A stretch of DNA of 64,000 bases, taken from contig BQMF02000233.1 in assembly GCA_027922465.2 (NCBI GenBank), forward strand, positions 186,001 through 250,000, written 5' to 3'. Position 1 is the first letter of the stretch. The number at the start of each line of letters is the position of its first letter. The DNA is from Turritopsis dohrnii. Its lineage: Eukaryota > Cnidaria > Hydrozoa > Anthoathecata > Oceaniidae. The notes beneath the pieces were generated by a model, which saw nothing but the letters and a program-made list of their open reading frames with translations, was not told where the DNA came from and did not search any database. The position numbers and the translations under genes are program-made. Positions 24,601 to 34,821 of this stretch are shown here, in pieces.

Positions 24601-27035
24601 TTATTTTTAGTATTTTTTTACTTTTCTTGTACGATTCACAAAAAGTAGTTTGTTGTGTTTAAATAATTTTTCTCGTGTCCTTTCATGTTCCTGTGTCTTT
24701 AGGAAAATGCCTAAGACCGTAATTTTATGTTTGCGACACCCTAGTACGGTTTAATTCCGAGGTTTGAGCCCGAAATTCAAAACCCTCCAAAAGGCGGACA
24801 CCTCTAATTAGCGGACACTGATCCGTTTCCCCGATGGTGTCCGCTAATTAGAGGTTCCACTGTAATTGAAACATGATTTGAATGAAAACGCAAACAAAAT
24901 AAAAAACACAAGATAAATCTTGTTTAATGAAATTAATGTCGTCTAAACACGTGTGTAGGAATGGTTGTAAAAGATAATATTTATCGCTACTAGAGAATGG
25001 CATGGCTACTTCCAGATCAATGATTTGCTTTGTCCGTTAATGTTCACTTTTTCTTAGAATTTTAAACTTCAAGATATTTAGTGGGAGGGATATAAAATAT
25101 GTTGTTTTTTTTATAAAGGCTGAAATACATTATCATTTTAATGGATCAGTTTAAATCGTTTGAAATAAAAGAAAACTTGATACATATAGCGAATTAAATA
25201 GAAATATAGTCCCCGTGGGCAAAACCGTCCTAAATAGAAAAAGACGATCGTAAAGGCTTTCTTGCTTCGCAGAAATCCAAACAATTTAAATAATTTAAAC
25301 TGAGCCATTTAAAATGTATAATGTATTTCAGCCTAAAGTTTCATTTTCTGTAAATGAACATATTTATATCTTTTTCTTTAGATGGGATTGGTGGCTGCAA
25401 CACCATATCTGTTTAAAGCTTTTCTCGGTCCGTTAGGTGGAATAACTGCAGATACTCTATTGAAGTATAATTATTTGACTATTAGAGGAGTCAGGACACT
25501 TTTCTACGGCGTTGGTAAGAAGTACAATCTTAAAATTTATTTTCACCGAAACGTGAAGATGACACTGTTTCATTCAATCTGCTGTAAACATGCTCGAATA
25601 AACTTTGGCGGTTGAACTGCAGCACTGCAGTAAAAGAACACCTGCTTCTTTTACACGTTAGTTGCCATTTCTTTTCCATTCTACAATTTAGGTTGCTTAT
25701 TAGCTGGTTTCTTCATTTTGATGGTGGGTTACTATGTACGAAAAGAAGAAGCAATAGCTTTTCTGATATTGGGTGTTGGATTTAGTGGTTTGAATGCTAC
25801 CGGATACGCTGTGAATCATTTAGATTTGGCACCAAGATACGCTGGTGTTTTGATGGGTATATCCAACACATTCGCCACCATTCCTGGATTTTTAAGTCCT
25901 TTTGTAACTGGCCACATAGCTAAAAACAAGGTAAGAAACGCCCTTACTCATAGGGGATCTATCAAGGTATCCTCATTGTCGTTTTTATCATGCATTTTAT
26001 TATTTTATTTTTATTTCATTTGGTATTGTTTTACGTGGCTAGCCTTACTCAGTTGCTAGTCGTTTGTATCACAAGAAAGTTGCATGCAACTAGTAACTGT
26101 GAGTTTTGGGTCCTTGGAGTTCCATCTATAATGATTGGCTGTTTTGAGTCCTTGGGGTCCTTGGGTTCCATCTTTAATGGTTGGCTGTTTTGCCCTGCCC
26201 GCTTGCAACCAGTACCTGACTTTCCGCCATAGATACGTATAGTTTACAGCCAGTGTGTAGTCAGCCACGTTCATGTTGAGTATACAACATGACTCTGTGA
26301 CTCTAACACCGGTGTCACCGTAAATAAAATACTCCCCAGTACTTATTTACTGGGAAATAATTTCTCCAAAGTCATTATTTCCCAGGAAGAAAGTACTCCT
26401 GGGAGTAATGTTTTCCTAGTAAATAAGTAAGTAAATAAGTAAATAAGTAAATAAGTACTCCTTCAGGGAATAAGTACTCCCTTAAGAAGTATCGTAAAGT
26501 ATACGAAGAATACAAGATCAAATTGAAACGGAGATCTTTCAATGGAGTTCTTTTTATAATCTGTTTCATCGTAATTCCAATAAAATATTTATATATAATA
26601 AATGAAATATTTATTTATATTTTTTAATATTTCCTGGGAAAGAAGCATTGCGGGAGTACTTATTAATGGTTACACCGGTCGCACCGGTAGCAAACGATGG
26701 TACTAACCACATCAACAATGTTGGATGAAAAAATGTTTATTAGAACTAGATTTTAATTGAATGGAGACTGTCAAAACAGTGTCAAATAATGAAGAATGTT
26801 TTTCGTGAGATAATCTGAAGTCACTTGTAACTTTTAGAAACCGTCCGAATGGAAACTAGTGTTTTGGATTACCTTCATTATTTACGTCGTTGCTGTCGGA
26901 CTTTACAGTATTATGTGTTCCGGTGAACGCCAATGGTGGGCCGACGGTTATCCAGACGATAAAACGACAACTTCAGAAACAGTTGACAACATCACAAATG
27001 ATGACGAAGCAAGTGTTGACGAGAACAGGAAATGA
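21681..27035 (+). CDS. SLC17-family organic anion/phosphate transporter (sialin/VGLUT-like, 9 exons)
   Basis: A 12-helix major facilitator carrier of the SLC17 family, whose members move sialic acid, glutamate, nucleotides or urate/phosphate across lysosomal, vesicular or plasma membranes. Exons: 21681-22265, 22370-22403, 22492-22779, 22895-22990, 23208-23341, 23458-23607, 25382-25514, 25692-25930 and 26838-27035; 618 residues. After a hydrophilic acidic N-terminus of about 147 residues comes helix 1 (LGFAVIYSLRVNINVAIVAM, the family R-x-N signature). Then LGSFYYGYWVLQVPGAWIA, WAPPLERSTM, SPVGNIIAIPLTGLL, FGHFGACWGYYTLFTQMPTY, NHLDLAPRYAGVLMGISNTF and SGERQWWAD follow, all SLC17 landmarks. 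The helix 4 motif reads RVVQGLFLGVTFP: the Arg (266) is kept, but the Glu of sialin and VGLUTs is Leu (273). The substrate cannot be told from sequence. The long acidic N-terminus is unusual. Intron 6 holds a pogo-like element. Confidence 0.88.
23755..24045 (+). repeat. Dispersed repeat, copy A
   Basis: This stretch of SLC17 intron 6 matches 59105-59405 in the opposite orientation. Shared landmarks include AGTTTCTAATGACTTTGTAG, CTGTTACACG/CATGTAACAG and TTCGTGTAAAC. The copies have diverged and no ends are evident. It abuts the pogo-like element. Confidence 0.55.
24054..24862. mobile_element. Pogo/Tigger-like non-autonomous element, TA duplications
   Basis: The left end CAGTAGAACCTCAAATTAGC and the right end, reverse complemented CAGTGGAACCTCTAATTAGC, are near-perfect inverted repeats flanked by TA. 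CAGTRGAACCTC ends are typical of pogo/Tigger members of the Tc1-mariner superfamily. Subterminal repeats of AAAGGCGGACAC and ATTAGCGGAC fill both arms. A minus-strand frame at 24321-24524 (with GLEVPLIYYFTGPGKLIDWA) may be a trace of a coding region, but no DDE domain is present. 809 bp. Confidence 0.75.
26018..26057 (+). repeat. 40 bp motif shared with the Penelope-element tail
   Basis: The 40 bases from ATTTGGTATTGTTTTACGTG to ACTCAGTTGCT occur identically on the minus strand at 38338-38377. In both places a TTTA/ATTT-rich run precedes them. This points to one dispersed retroelement end, here inside SLC17 intron 8. Confidence 0.6.
26320..26480. repeat. Low-complexity region with AAGTAAAT tandem copies
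   Basis: Several copies of the 8-mer AAGTAAAT (26425-26455) lie among repeated AGTACTCC and TTTACTGGGAAATAA motifs in both orientations. It is intronic and non-coding. Confidence 0.6.
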
Positions 27036-28049
27036 TTTACATAACTAAACTTTTGTATATATTTTTTGATCACACATATGCAAATCACTATGAAACTCCA
27101 TTCGTTGTTTAATTTTTCCTGTAGAAAACGTATGCAAAGTGAAAGATTATCAGCGTTCTTTGAAGACGACAACGTTGTTGAACTTTGCGTTGTCTCAATC
27201 TGTCGGCAGGGCTTCTTTCGCTTTAAAAAAAATTCAACGAAGATGTGCATCAAAGTGTTACCTCTATTGAAAATATTCATTTATTTATTTATTCTGAATA
27301 TTTACTCAGGATAAAATACTGCTATTCACATGCGCCCTGACAAAAAATTAAAAATTAAAAAATTAAGTAAAATAAAACAAAAAATTGTTGAAATGAGAAA
27401 GTTAAAAAACCATAGGGTACACAGCGTGACACGAACCAAGAAAGAACACACGTTCAAAATCCTAAATAAGCGCCCGGTCGCTTATTGTGTTGTTCATATG
27501 AATCGTCTTTCCTTTCTTCAACTTTTCCAACGTTTCTCCGATGAAGGATGTCCACTGGTCTTTGTATACATGATGTCGATTCAGAAGATAGCGTAAACAT
27601 AGATATGAAGATATGACGTAGATATGAACTATACTTGATATTTCTTCTGTTTACTATACATAGTTTAAAAAGTGCAAATAAGTCTTTATTTTTAACACCT
27701 CTCACAATTTTATATAAGGGTTTTTTGAAATAATTTTATAAGCGCCCTCCTCTTTTAAACGCCCCTCCAATAAACGCCCGTCCATTTTTAAAATTTAATA
27801 AGCGCCCGGGCGCTTAATAGAGGAAATACGGTACAAATACAAATATGAAATTAAATATATATAAATTTAAAAACCTTTTAAAAACCTTTGAACCGCTTAT
27901 AAAATTGATCACAATGTAGATTTCTTAGTTGAAGAGGGAGACTGTTATAAAGTTTTGCTCTCATAAAGTAAAAAACGAAACTGAAAATTCGTTTTTGCAC
28001 TGAGCTAGTTCTATGGAATTACTGTTGTTGGAAATTTGAACAAGTACCA
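27036..28049. other. Intergenic stretch downstream of SLC17
   Basis: No gene is recognisable. The frames at 27066 and 27330 (plus) and 27454 (minus) are Lys/Asn/Phe-rich and without motifs. A repeat with GCGCCCGGGCGC lies at 27738-27835, and GCGCCCGGTCGC near 27470 may be the other end of the same element. Confidence 0.45.
27738..27835. repeat. Palindromic repeat with GCGCCCGGGCGC
   Basis: Four spaced CGCCC motifs end in the palindrome GCGCCCGGGCGC followed by TTAATAGAGGAAATACGGTA. It is the same arrangement as at 490-565. Probably one end of a dispersed element; coordinates are approximate. Confidence 0.45.
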
Positions 28050-28930
28050 CTATCCAACGCTTGGATGGTGGTATCCAACCACACTTTCCAACGATGACCA
28101 CGTCATGTTTTTCCATTTCTTACTTAAAATCTACGACCAGATCTTTTGCCACACTGGTAATTCTGTTCCCCAAAAGACTTCGATTTGTTTGTTTGCGTAT
28201 TATTTAAGTTTAAATAATACCAGGTTAGCTGAACATGAGTGTTTGCTTCGTGTACGAATTGATGATGATCTTTGCTGAGTTGAGCAGTGAGATGGTTGTG
28301 AATTTTTGAAAACAGCTTAATGTGGGTTGTAACTTTCTTGTACGACTTTTCGAACCGGCTTCCGAGATTGAGATGGTTACCTAGTGTTGTCCCAAAATAT
28401 TTGTACGATGTCGTGTTATTGATTTTGTTGTTTCTATACTTCAGGTTTTAAATGTTCGTTTTCTCCCAACCTGCGGCTAGTGACAAATAGCATTACTTCG
28501 GTTCTTGACATTTTCAAGTTTATAATAAGCTCATTTTCTTTCAGATATTCAAAAATACCTTCAAGATCCTCATTAAGCTTCTTCTCAATCGAATCTTTGT
28601 TTTTATCTGTAAATGACAGCATCATCAGCAAATTTTATGGAACTGGAGTTCTTCTGGACCTGGTCGAAATTATCAAAAAATACCAAATATATGACAGGGC
28701 CCAAAATAGACACCTATGGGACACCGCAAGTAAATGGATATCGCTCTAAAGTTTCATTTGAATAACTAACGTACTGGAGTCTTCCAAACAAGTAGCTGGT
28801 GAACCATTCGAGTTTATTTTCTCTCACACTATAGTCTCTGAGTTTCTTGATCTGGTATCTGATTTGTGGATGGGTGTTATGCGAGCTGTTTTCCATCCTG
28901 CCGGGAGTTTGAGATGTCCGGCCGGGAGTT
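28050..28930 (-). pseudogene. Degenerate non-LTR retrotransposon reverse transcriptase
   Basis: On the minus strand the segments run in retroelement order. ENKLEWFTSYLFGRLQYVSY and then YPFTCGVP lie near 28890-28720. SILGPVIYLVFFDNF and the catalytic FADD near 28710-28620 follow. Then comes KLNEDLEGIFEYLKENELII (28600-28500), and TTSYKYFGTTLGNHLNLGSR with FEKSYKKVTTHIKLFSKIH (28430-28280). This is the order of a Jockey/CR1-group LINE RT. Stops (for example directly after GVP) and frame changes break it. It is a dead 5'- and 3'-truncated copy. Confidence 0.75.
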
Positions 28931-30510
28931 ACGAAACTAGTCTTGAAACACCCGGACGGCCAACTTCACTCGAAACGTCAGGCCGGGCGTTTGTAAAAAT
29001 TTGGTCCCGCAAATTACCAGCTAGCTTCATCCGGCTGGATCTCTGAAACGCCAGGCTGGACATTTCGAACATCCGGCCATGCATCAAGACGTCCGGCCGG
29101 GACTTTGTAACTGCGGGCCGTTGATTTTCAAAAACCCTTTGGTGGTCTGTAAAATGTAAATGATAGTGATATTTTCGTTCTTATCTCCGGACGCGTATTT
29201 GATGTCGTACTATCGTTTGTACCATCGGGAGTCTTTAATACATATTTTTCAGATTTGACAGCAGTAAGCGGGCATACAAAGGACCAGATCATCAAATTGG
29301 CGAAGGTCAGAAAGCATCTTATCATAAATATACGGTCGGATATATTTCATCCCTGGCCTTTTGATACCGTGGCAGATTTGCATATCCTACCGTTTGTTTG
29401 GAAAGTCCGGCTGGATGCTTCGGACGTCTGGGCGGGAGTTTTGAAACTAGTCTTGAAACATCCGTTTGGACATCTTCGCTCAAAAGTACAAAATTCTGCT
29501 AACTTCCAGCCGGACTTTTGAAACACCTGGCCAGACATTTCAAACATCCGGCCGGGCATCAAAATCTCCGGCCGGGTATTTGAATGTTTGGCCGGATATC
29601 TCAAACATGACCGGGTGTCATGAAGTGTCTTAGACACCTGACCGATAAGTTTCATCAATATCTGGTCGTCAGAATCAAATACTTTTGCACGAAGCTGGAA
29701 AGTTACAAAATGGACGAAGGAGAAAGTAATGAAGTAATCTTCCCACCACTCCAGCTTCTTGGTTATGATGTGTACTTTACTAATCCAAAAGTATCTAATG
29801 CAGTGCTTCAAGGTTAAATGATTTCCAGTATTAACTTTGATTTTTTGGTGCCAGTCACATACAAGTACAATCCAAGGTCTTCAAACGTCGAACAAGTTAG
29901 ACATCCTAGTACCCGGGCGGACAAACAAAACATCCACCTTGACATCATACTTTACAGACATGACCGTAGTAAACGTGAATACAAAGGACCAGAACATCGA
30001 GATTGGCGGAAGTCAGAAAGCATGTTTTCATAAATGTCCGGCTAGATATATAAAGCTTTGAACTTCTAAGCAATTTTTAGAACCAAACGCCTGGCCGAAC
30101 GTTTTGAGTGAGGATATCCGGCTGGATATTTCGAGACTAGTTTCAAAACTCCCGGCCGGACATCTCAAACATCCTGCCGGACGTCTGTGATATCCGACCG
30201 GACTTCTTGCTTCCAAACTCACGATGGGATGTCCAAATCTGCCACGGTAGTTTGAACTATTCGGATGAGACTTTCTTCATAGATTAACTTCTATGAAGTC
30301 ATCAGGACCAGATTTTTACAAACGTCCGGCCAGATGTTTTGAGTGATGATGTCCAGCTGGGTATTTCAAGACTAGTTTCAAAAAGCCCGATACACCTTTC
30401 CCGAGATGTCTGATAAACTCTCGGTCAGACGTCCGAGACATCCGGCCGGACTTCCTTTCTGCAAACTCACGATAGAATGTCCAAATCTGCCACGGTGGTA
30501 GCATTGAGCA
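28890..30510. repeat. Complex repeat block rich in CCGGCCGG
   Basis: Many copies of a degenerate 30-35 bp motif around ATCCGGCCGG(G/A)CATTT and TTTGAAAC are clustered at about 28890-29130, 29395-29640 and 30035-30480, in both orientations. Between the clusters, GAATACAAAGGACCAGAACA (29955-29995) is matched near 29270, so a unit of about 700 bp was duplicated. AAATCTGCCACGGT recurs at 30236 and 30483, and inverted near 29365. The block is distinctly richer in G+C than its surroundings. The open frames in it are by-products of the repeat. Confidence 0.6.
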
Positions 30511-30714
30511 AATGGAAGATTTTATAAACTTATGATGCAGGCAATAACAGAGTCTGTAACGTCTTTCTTTCCGGTGGAATTCTCTTAGAAGAGCACCTGC
30601 ACCAAGCTCTATTCTCCGTGTTAACCATTATAAACTAACGTTTATAACTATTACGTCACTTGGAAACTCATCTTTGAGAGGAGTGATTCACACGGTTATA
30701 GTCGCTGGCATGAC

Positions 30715-30772
30715 TGGACTCGGTCCCGAACAGGAAGCAAGCACTCTACCACAAGGCTACCAGTCGGTTACG
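30715..30772 (-). mobile_element. SINE head fragment, second copy
   Basis: Minus-strand CTGGTAGCCTTGTGGTAGAG followed by GCTTGCTTCCTGTTCGGGA matches the tRNA-like head at 1306-1233, but the B box is altered. A truncated copy. Confidence 0.5.
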
Positions 30773-31473
30773 ATTTTATGCGGAATAAATGAAAGCAATG
30801 GACGATAGCATGAAGATGAAATAGCACTAAGTGTAATTCCGAACACAAAGGAACCAGGTAAATCTATAACAAGATATTTGAGCAACTAAACTCTTTCTGC
30901 ACAATTTTACTATTTCCCTAAATCTTTTAGTGAACTGAACAAACAGCAAGAATATTCAAGAAAAAGGTAAAATGTTCCTGAACACAAATAGAAAACATGT
31001 TTGTCAACAGCATACTTTATTTCTTACTTTTAACTATATATACAGGCAAATTGATAAGTTTTCTGATAAAAATATATGAAATAAATGACCAAATCATAGT
31101 AAAAAATGTAAAACATGATAGCTTTTCAAAAAATGAAAAAGGTAGAAAACATGATGCACAGACTTGACTGTCTGTACACGAGAGAAAATTCTAGCTTCCC
31201 AGGACACTGAAAAAAAAAATACAAATCTAACATAATTATAATACATCAAGAAAATTAGTTGGGCATTTATTAGTCCAAATATTTCAGTTTCAGTTCTTAC
31301 TTTTTAAAGTAAGAAAGAGCAAAGATAGTTATATACTTGTCCAGAAAAATCATTGCACTATCAATGATTAGTATAATAAACATTTTCTCTTTTAATCAAA
31401 CATAAATAAAGAAATATAAATAACAAAAATAAATAGAATTAATTCAGTAACATTACGATACTCAAACTCAATT
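30773..31473. other. Flank 3' of the FERM gene
   Basis: AT-rich, without open frames of interest. The part close to 31473 is the expected 3' UTR of the minus-strand FERM gene, and TTTATT near 31016 gives a minus-strand AATAAA. Confidence 0.45.
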
Positions 31474-32559
31474 TTAAACTGACTTTATTCTTTGTTTCTC
31501 ATTGTTTGATATTTTTTCATCATTCTTTCGACGTTTCAGTGAGTTTCGTAGAGATAATCTTATAGCACTCATTCTCCTGTGCCAAACATTTCCTTTGTAT
31601 GGGATTGTTGAATAATGTTCTTGCGCCTTTTGTCGACTGTAAAAAACAGAGTCGTCATCAAGAAACAATTCTTTATATTTTTGCAATTCTGCTTGCAATC
31701 GACTCGTGCTTACATGACTGTATTTACTACTCATTTTCATCTTTCGTTCAATGAATCCATTATCCTGTAAAACAAAGCCTAATTTGATTTTATTTCTTTC
31801 TATCTCACTATATAATAATTCTTTCCAATTATAAATTTCAAATCTTTTCGGACTGGAACACTTTTCTATGTAAGAATCATAAATGAAATGAATTCCTGTT
31901 TCTGATAACGCAATGAAGCATGTTCCATGTAGCTTTTCTGATACTTGAAATATCGCTAGACCATACAAAGGTAGTTTTTGTACAAGATTCAAAAATAAGA
32001 TATCAGATTGTGTAGCACGCATTCCTTTAAGTTGTTTGTGATACATCTGTACCATTTTTAAATAATCATTTTCAGAAATACAAGTATCAGTAGTCAATAA
32101 TGTTGGTGCCAGGATATCCAACCGTTTAAGTTCGTAAAAGTAATTTTTATAGTGGTCTTCATAACAGCCCAATTCTGATTGAGCTATAAATGAATCCAGC
32201 ATTGCAAGTGTTTTAGTGCTAGTGCCAATTTCACCATTTGATAACAACTGCTTCATGTGTTGTCGAAATATACATCTTGCTTCATTGTTAGTAAGACAAA
32301 ACTCTGGATTTTTTGGACATATTCTAACCGAGAAATGAATCGCGTTTTTGAAATGATTTTTCAGCTTCTCATCCGGATTAATCCAATACATTCCACCATC
32401 TTCTGTGCTTTTGTACTGAAGACCAAAATATTTCTTAGAATCTCCAGTGATGTTAAGCTCTTCACAAACCTTATCCAGTAGTACATTGCCATTAATTTCG
32501 TTCTTAAAAGATATGGCCAATGTCTCTGTGGAGGGCAAAATAACTTCAATAACTTTCAT
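31474..32559 (-). CDS. Intronless FERM-domain protein (361 aa)
   Basis: FERM domains link membrane proteins and phosphoinositides to the actin cytoskeleton. The single-exon frame gives 361 residues, almost all of it a FERM domain. F1 (about 1-80, ubiquitin-like, with LLDKVCEELNITG and KYFGLQYK), F2 (about 90-195, helical, with LGCYEDHYKNYFYELKRLD) and F3 (about 200-300, PH-like, with YGLAIFQVSEKLHGTCFIAL and FEIYNWKELLYSEI) follow in order. A basic tail (AIRLSLRNSLKRRKN) comes after. No kinase, phosphatase or actin-binding C-terminal domain follows, so it is shorter than ezrin, protein 4.1 or FERM phosphatases. The absence of introns in a neighbourhood of intron-rich genes suggests a retrocopy that stayed open, or a truncated FRMD-type gene. 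The first ATG is used; I cannot name an orthologue. Confidence 0.75.
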   Translation of the reverse strand: MKVIEVILPSTETLAISFKNEINGNVLLDKVCEELNITGDSKKYFGLQYKSTEDGGMYWINPDEKLKNHFKNAIHFSVRICPKNPEFCLTNNEARCIFRQHMKQLLSNGEIGTSTKTLAMLDSFIAQSELGCYEDHYKNYFYELKRLDILAPTLLTTDTCISENDYLKMVQMYHKQLKGMRATQSDILFLNLVQKLPLYGLAIFQVSEKLHGTCFIALSETGIHFIYDSYIEKCSSPKRFEIYNWKELLYSEIERNKIKLGFVLQDNGFIERKMKMSSKYSHVSTSRLQAELQKYKELFLDDDSVFYSRQKAQEHYSTIPYKGNVWHRRMSAIRLSLRNSLKRRKNDEKISNNEKQRIKSV

Positions 32560-33157
32560 TTTACATTAAATATACTCTTTTAAAATTATTATGTTTACTA
32601 CGCCTTTTCAGTGTTATTTCATTCCCGCTCAATTAAATAAAAATTTATTTCCTCCGTGTTTTTACTATCTAAGTTATTTTCCATAGTAACATTCTGACAA
32701 GAGTTATAAGACGTCTGACCACGTAAACGCTACATTACTATGACACTCCCCCTTTGTGATAAAGTTTCACCAACTTCCATGCCAGCGTCAAATTCGACGA
32801 CAACAACCTCCACAAAATATAGTGAGAGATATGCAAATTCCCCAAATAAAAGCCCTCTTTTTTCGCTAAATTGTTGTTGAGGCTCAAAACTTCTCGGATA
32901 AAGTCCATATCAATACCACCGATTTCTCTCCACTAAAAATGCGATTGATTAATGCGAATTTCTTCGTAAACCACCTGCGTCACTTTTGAATGAAAATTTT
33001 GATATATTTAATTTATAAAAATTTGTTTACAAATTTAATCTCAAAATAGGATGAATCAATATATGAATATATATTATTCATACATGATATATCAATTCAC
33101 TTTTTGTTTTTTTCCTTTTTTAAATGCTAAACAAACAAGCAATCCTGGAAAGAAAAC
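32560..33157. other. Spacer between divergent FERM and GPCR loci
   Basis: 600 bp of AT-rich DNA between two head-to-head loci, so it should contain both promoters. An (AT)-rich palindromic stretch lies near 33050-33100. No clear TATA assignment is possible. Confidence 0.4.
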
Positions 33158-33985
33158 ATGGTAGACTTCAACTGGTTAATCCTAGACTATACCTTTTCAT
33201 GTTTAGCATTGGTTTTGCACTTAACGAACATATTTTTAGTGACAATCAAGGGTGCACAGAACATCCTTGACGTCAATCAAACAATCTTGTTAGTCAACTT
33301 AAGCATATCAGAAAGCCTTATATGCATTACTGGAATCTTGTGGAGAGTACTAGATGCATTTGAAGAGGACATTTTTGTGAATTACACATTTGCTTTCCAA
33401 AGCATTAGTGCAAGTATTTGTTATTACGTAATTATGATGATGCTTACCGTTGACAGATTCCTTCATGTTTACATGAACATTATATATCCTTTATACTGCA
33501 CAAAAAAACGCCTGATTGTGTTATTGATACTCACATGGACAGGAGGATTTATGTCTTTCATACCTTTTTATTGCATTGGTGATGATAAGAATAAAATTTA
33601 CGCTGCGTGTACTTAATACATTTATCCAGTTTTCGATCTGTGTGTTATACTGATATTCGTTTTTACCTATGGCTACATATTCAAAAAGATACGTCAAAAT
33701 AAACGTTCCATCCACGACAGCAATCGAGGTATCGTCACAGAACAAAAAAGGAACACTTTTTTTTACCCATTTCTAATCGTGGCGACTTTCTACGTTTCCT
33801 CGTTGATACCTATTCAAATTTATTTCTACATTTAATCTCAAGTTGTTCAGGATGTTCCGACAGTCCTGCGGCATTATTGTAGCGCATCTTACTACCTCAC
33901 ATACACTTCCGATGCAGTTGTATACATGTTCTTGTCAGGAATCTATCACTATCATTTAAAAAACTCTCCGTCGCGTAGTGGATAA
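33158..33985 (+). pseudogene. Class A GPCR, one open frame broken by two in-frame TAA codons
   Basis: A rhodopsin-type receptor locus. The 275-codon frame reads through seven hydrophobic segments without a frameshift but has TAA at 33614-33616 (codon 153) and 33833-33835 (codon 226). The first part holds TM1-TM4: TM2 with ILLVNLSISESLICIT, the end of TM3 MMLTVDRFLHVYMNIIYPLY with DRF in place of DRY, and TM4 LLILTWTGGFMSFIPF. After the first TAA come IYPVFDLCVILIFVFTYGYI (TM5), a basic loop, YPFLIVATFYVSSLIPIQIY (TM6) and, after the second TAA, YYLTYTSDAVVYMFLSGIYH (TM7, without NPxxY). There are no introns. Either a young pseudogene, a polymorphic one, or a read-through transcript; the 152-residue product alone would lack TM5-7. 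Confidence 0.72.
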
Positions 33986-34335
33986 ACTGAAATTGATGTA
34001 TATAAATACCTTGCATATATTTTCTTGGTTAGACATTAAAACAGCTGACAATAAAATATAATAAGCATAGTCATTTAAATACAATTTTATCATTTTAACT
34101 GTATGTTTAAACATCAGATTCTTTTCCATATGAAAATATTTTGGCCAAGGACAACTTTTTTTTTGAAAAATCACACTATTTCAATAAAAATGTTTTCATC
34201 AGAGAAACTTTTGAAGGATTTTACCCACTGAGTGATAAACCACCCTGTATAAATCATTGTTGGTAGTAATAACAATACAAGTTATTTAGTGTTAGAATGA
34301 AGTTTATTCTGATGGTTTATCTTTAGCACAAACAT
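33986..34335. other. Spacer between GPCR loci
   Basis: AT-rich, with convergent 3' ends of the two flanking GPCR loci. No other feature is seen. Confidence 0.4.
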
Positions 34336-34821
34336 TTACACCTGGTCTTTTTTCAATTCAGTCGAAGTTCCTATTTCAGAGCTAAAGTTGGCATTTTCAT
34401 GTCGAAAATTGGCTGACAGTTTAAATACCTCATGTCGAAAACAGTAGATGGCTGGATTTACAGCGTTCTGTAAAAATACAAAGATGTAAGCAACTTTCCT
34501 TATCGATGAAGTTAAGAAACTGTCATCCAGAAAAAGTCCTTTACCCATATAGACTACAAACGGAATCCAACAGATGAGAAAGAAGTTGACAATTATGAAT
34601 ACCGTCTTCATCAATTTTCTATCATTATTGCATGTAGGATTAGCGTTCACTGCAGACATTTGTTTTGTATGGTGAATGACAAACTTGTAAATACGATGAT
34701 AGCATAACGACATCACTAACACAATGGAAGCAAAAACCCCAAGAAAAAATACTGCTGCAAAATACATTGTTTTAAAGTGACACTTTAAATTGCTTACAAT
34801 GATAACAATAGTAACATACAA
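34336..34821 (-). pseudogene. Truncated GPCR paralogue (TM5-TM7 only)
   Basis: The frame matches the C-terminal half of the intact receptor at 36030-36995. Shared motifs are RKLMKTVFIIVNFFLICWIP (TM6 with CWxP), FVFLQNAVNPAIYCFRHEVF (TM7 with NPxxY) and KLSANFRHEN after TM7. No ATG opens it: an in-frame TAG lies a few codons upstream, and TM1-TM4 are not found within the next 1.2 kb. A minus-strand AG just before TGTGTTG (near 34849) could be a splice acceptor, so an unseen upstream exon is a second explanation. Its own codons are free of stops, so the loss may be recent. Confidence 0.65.
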
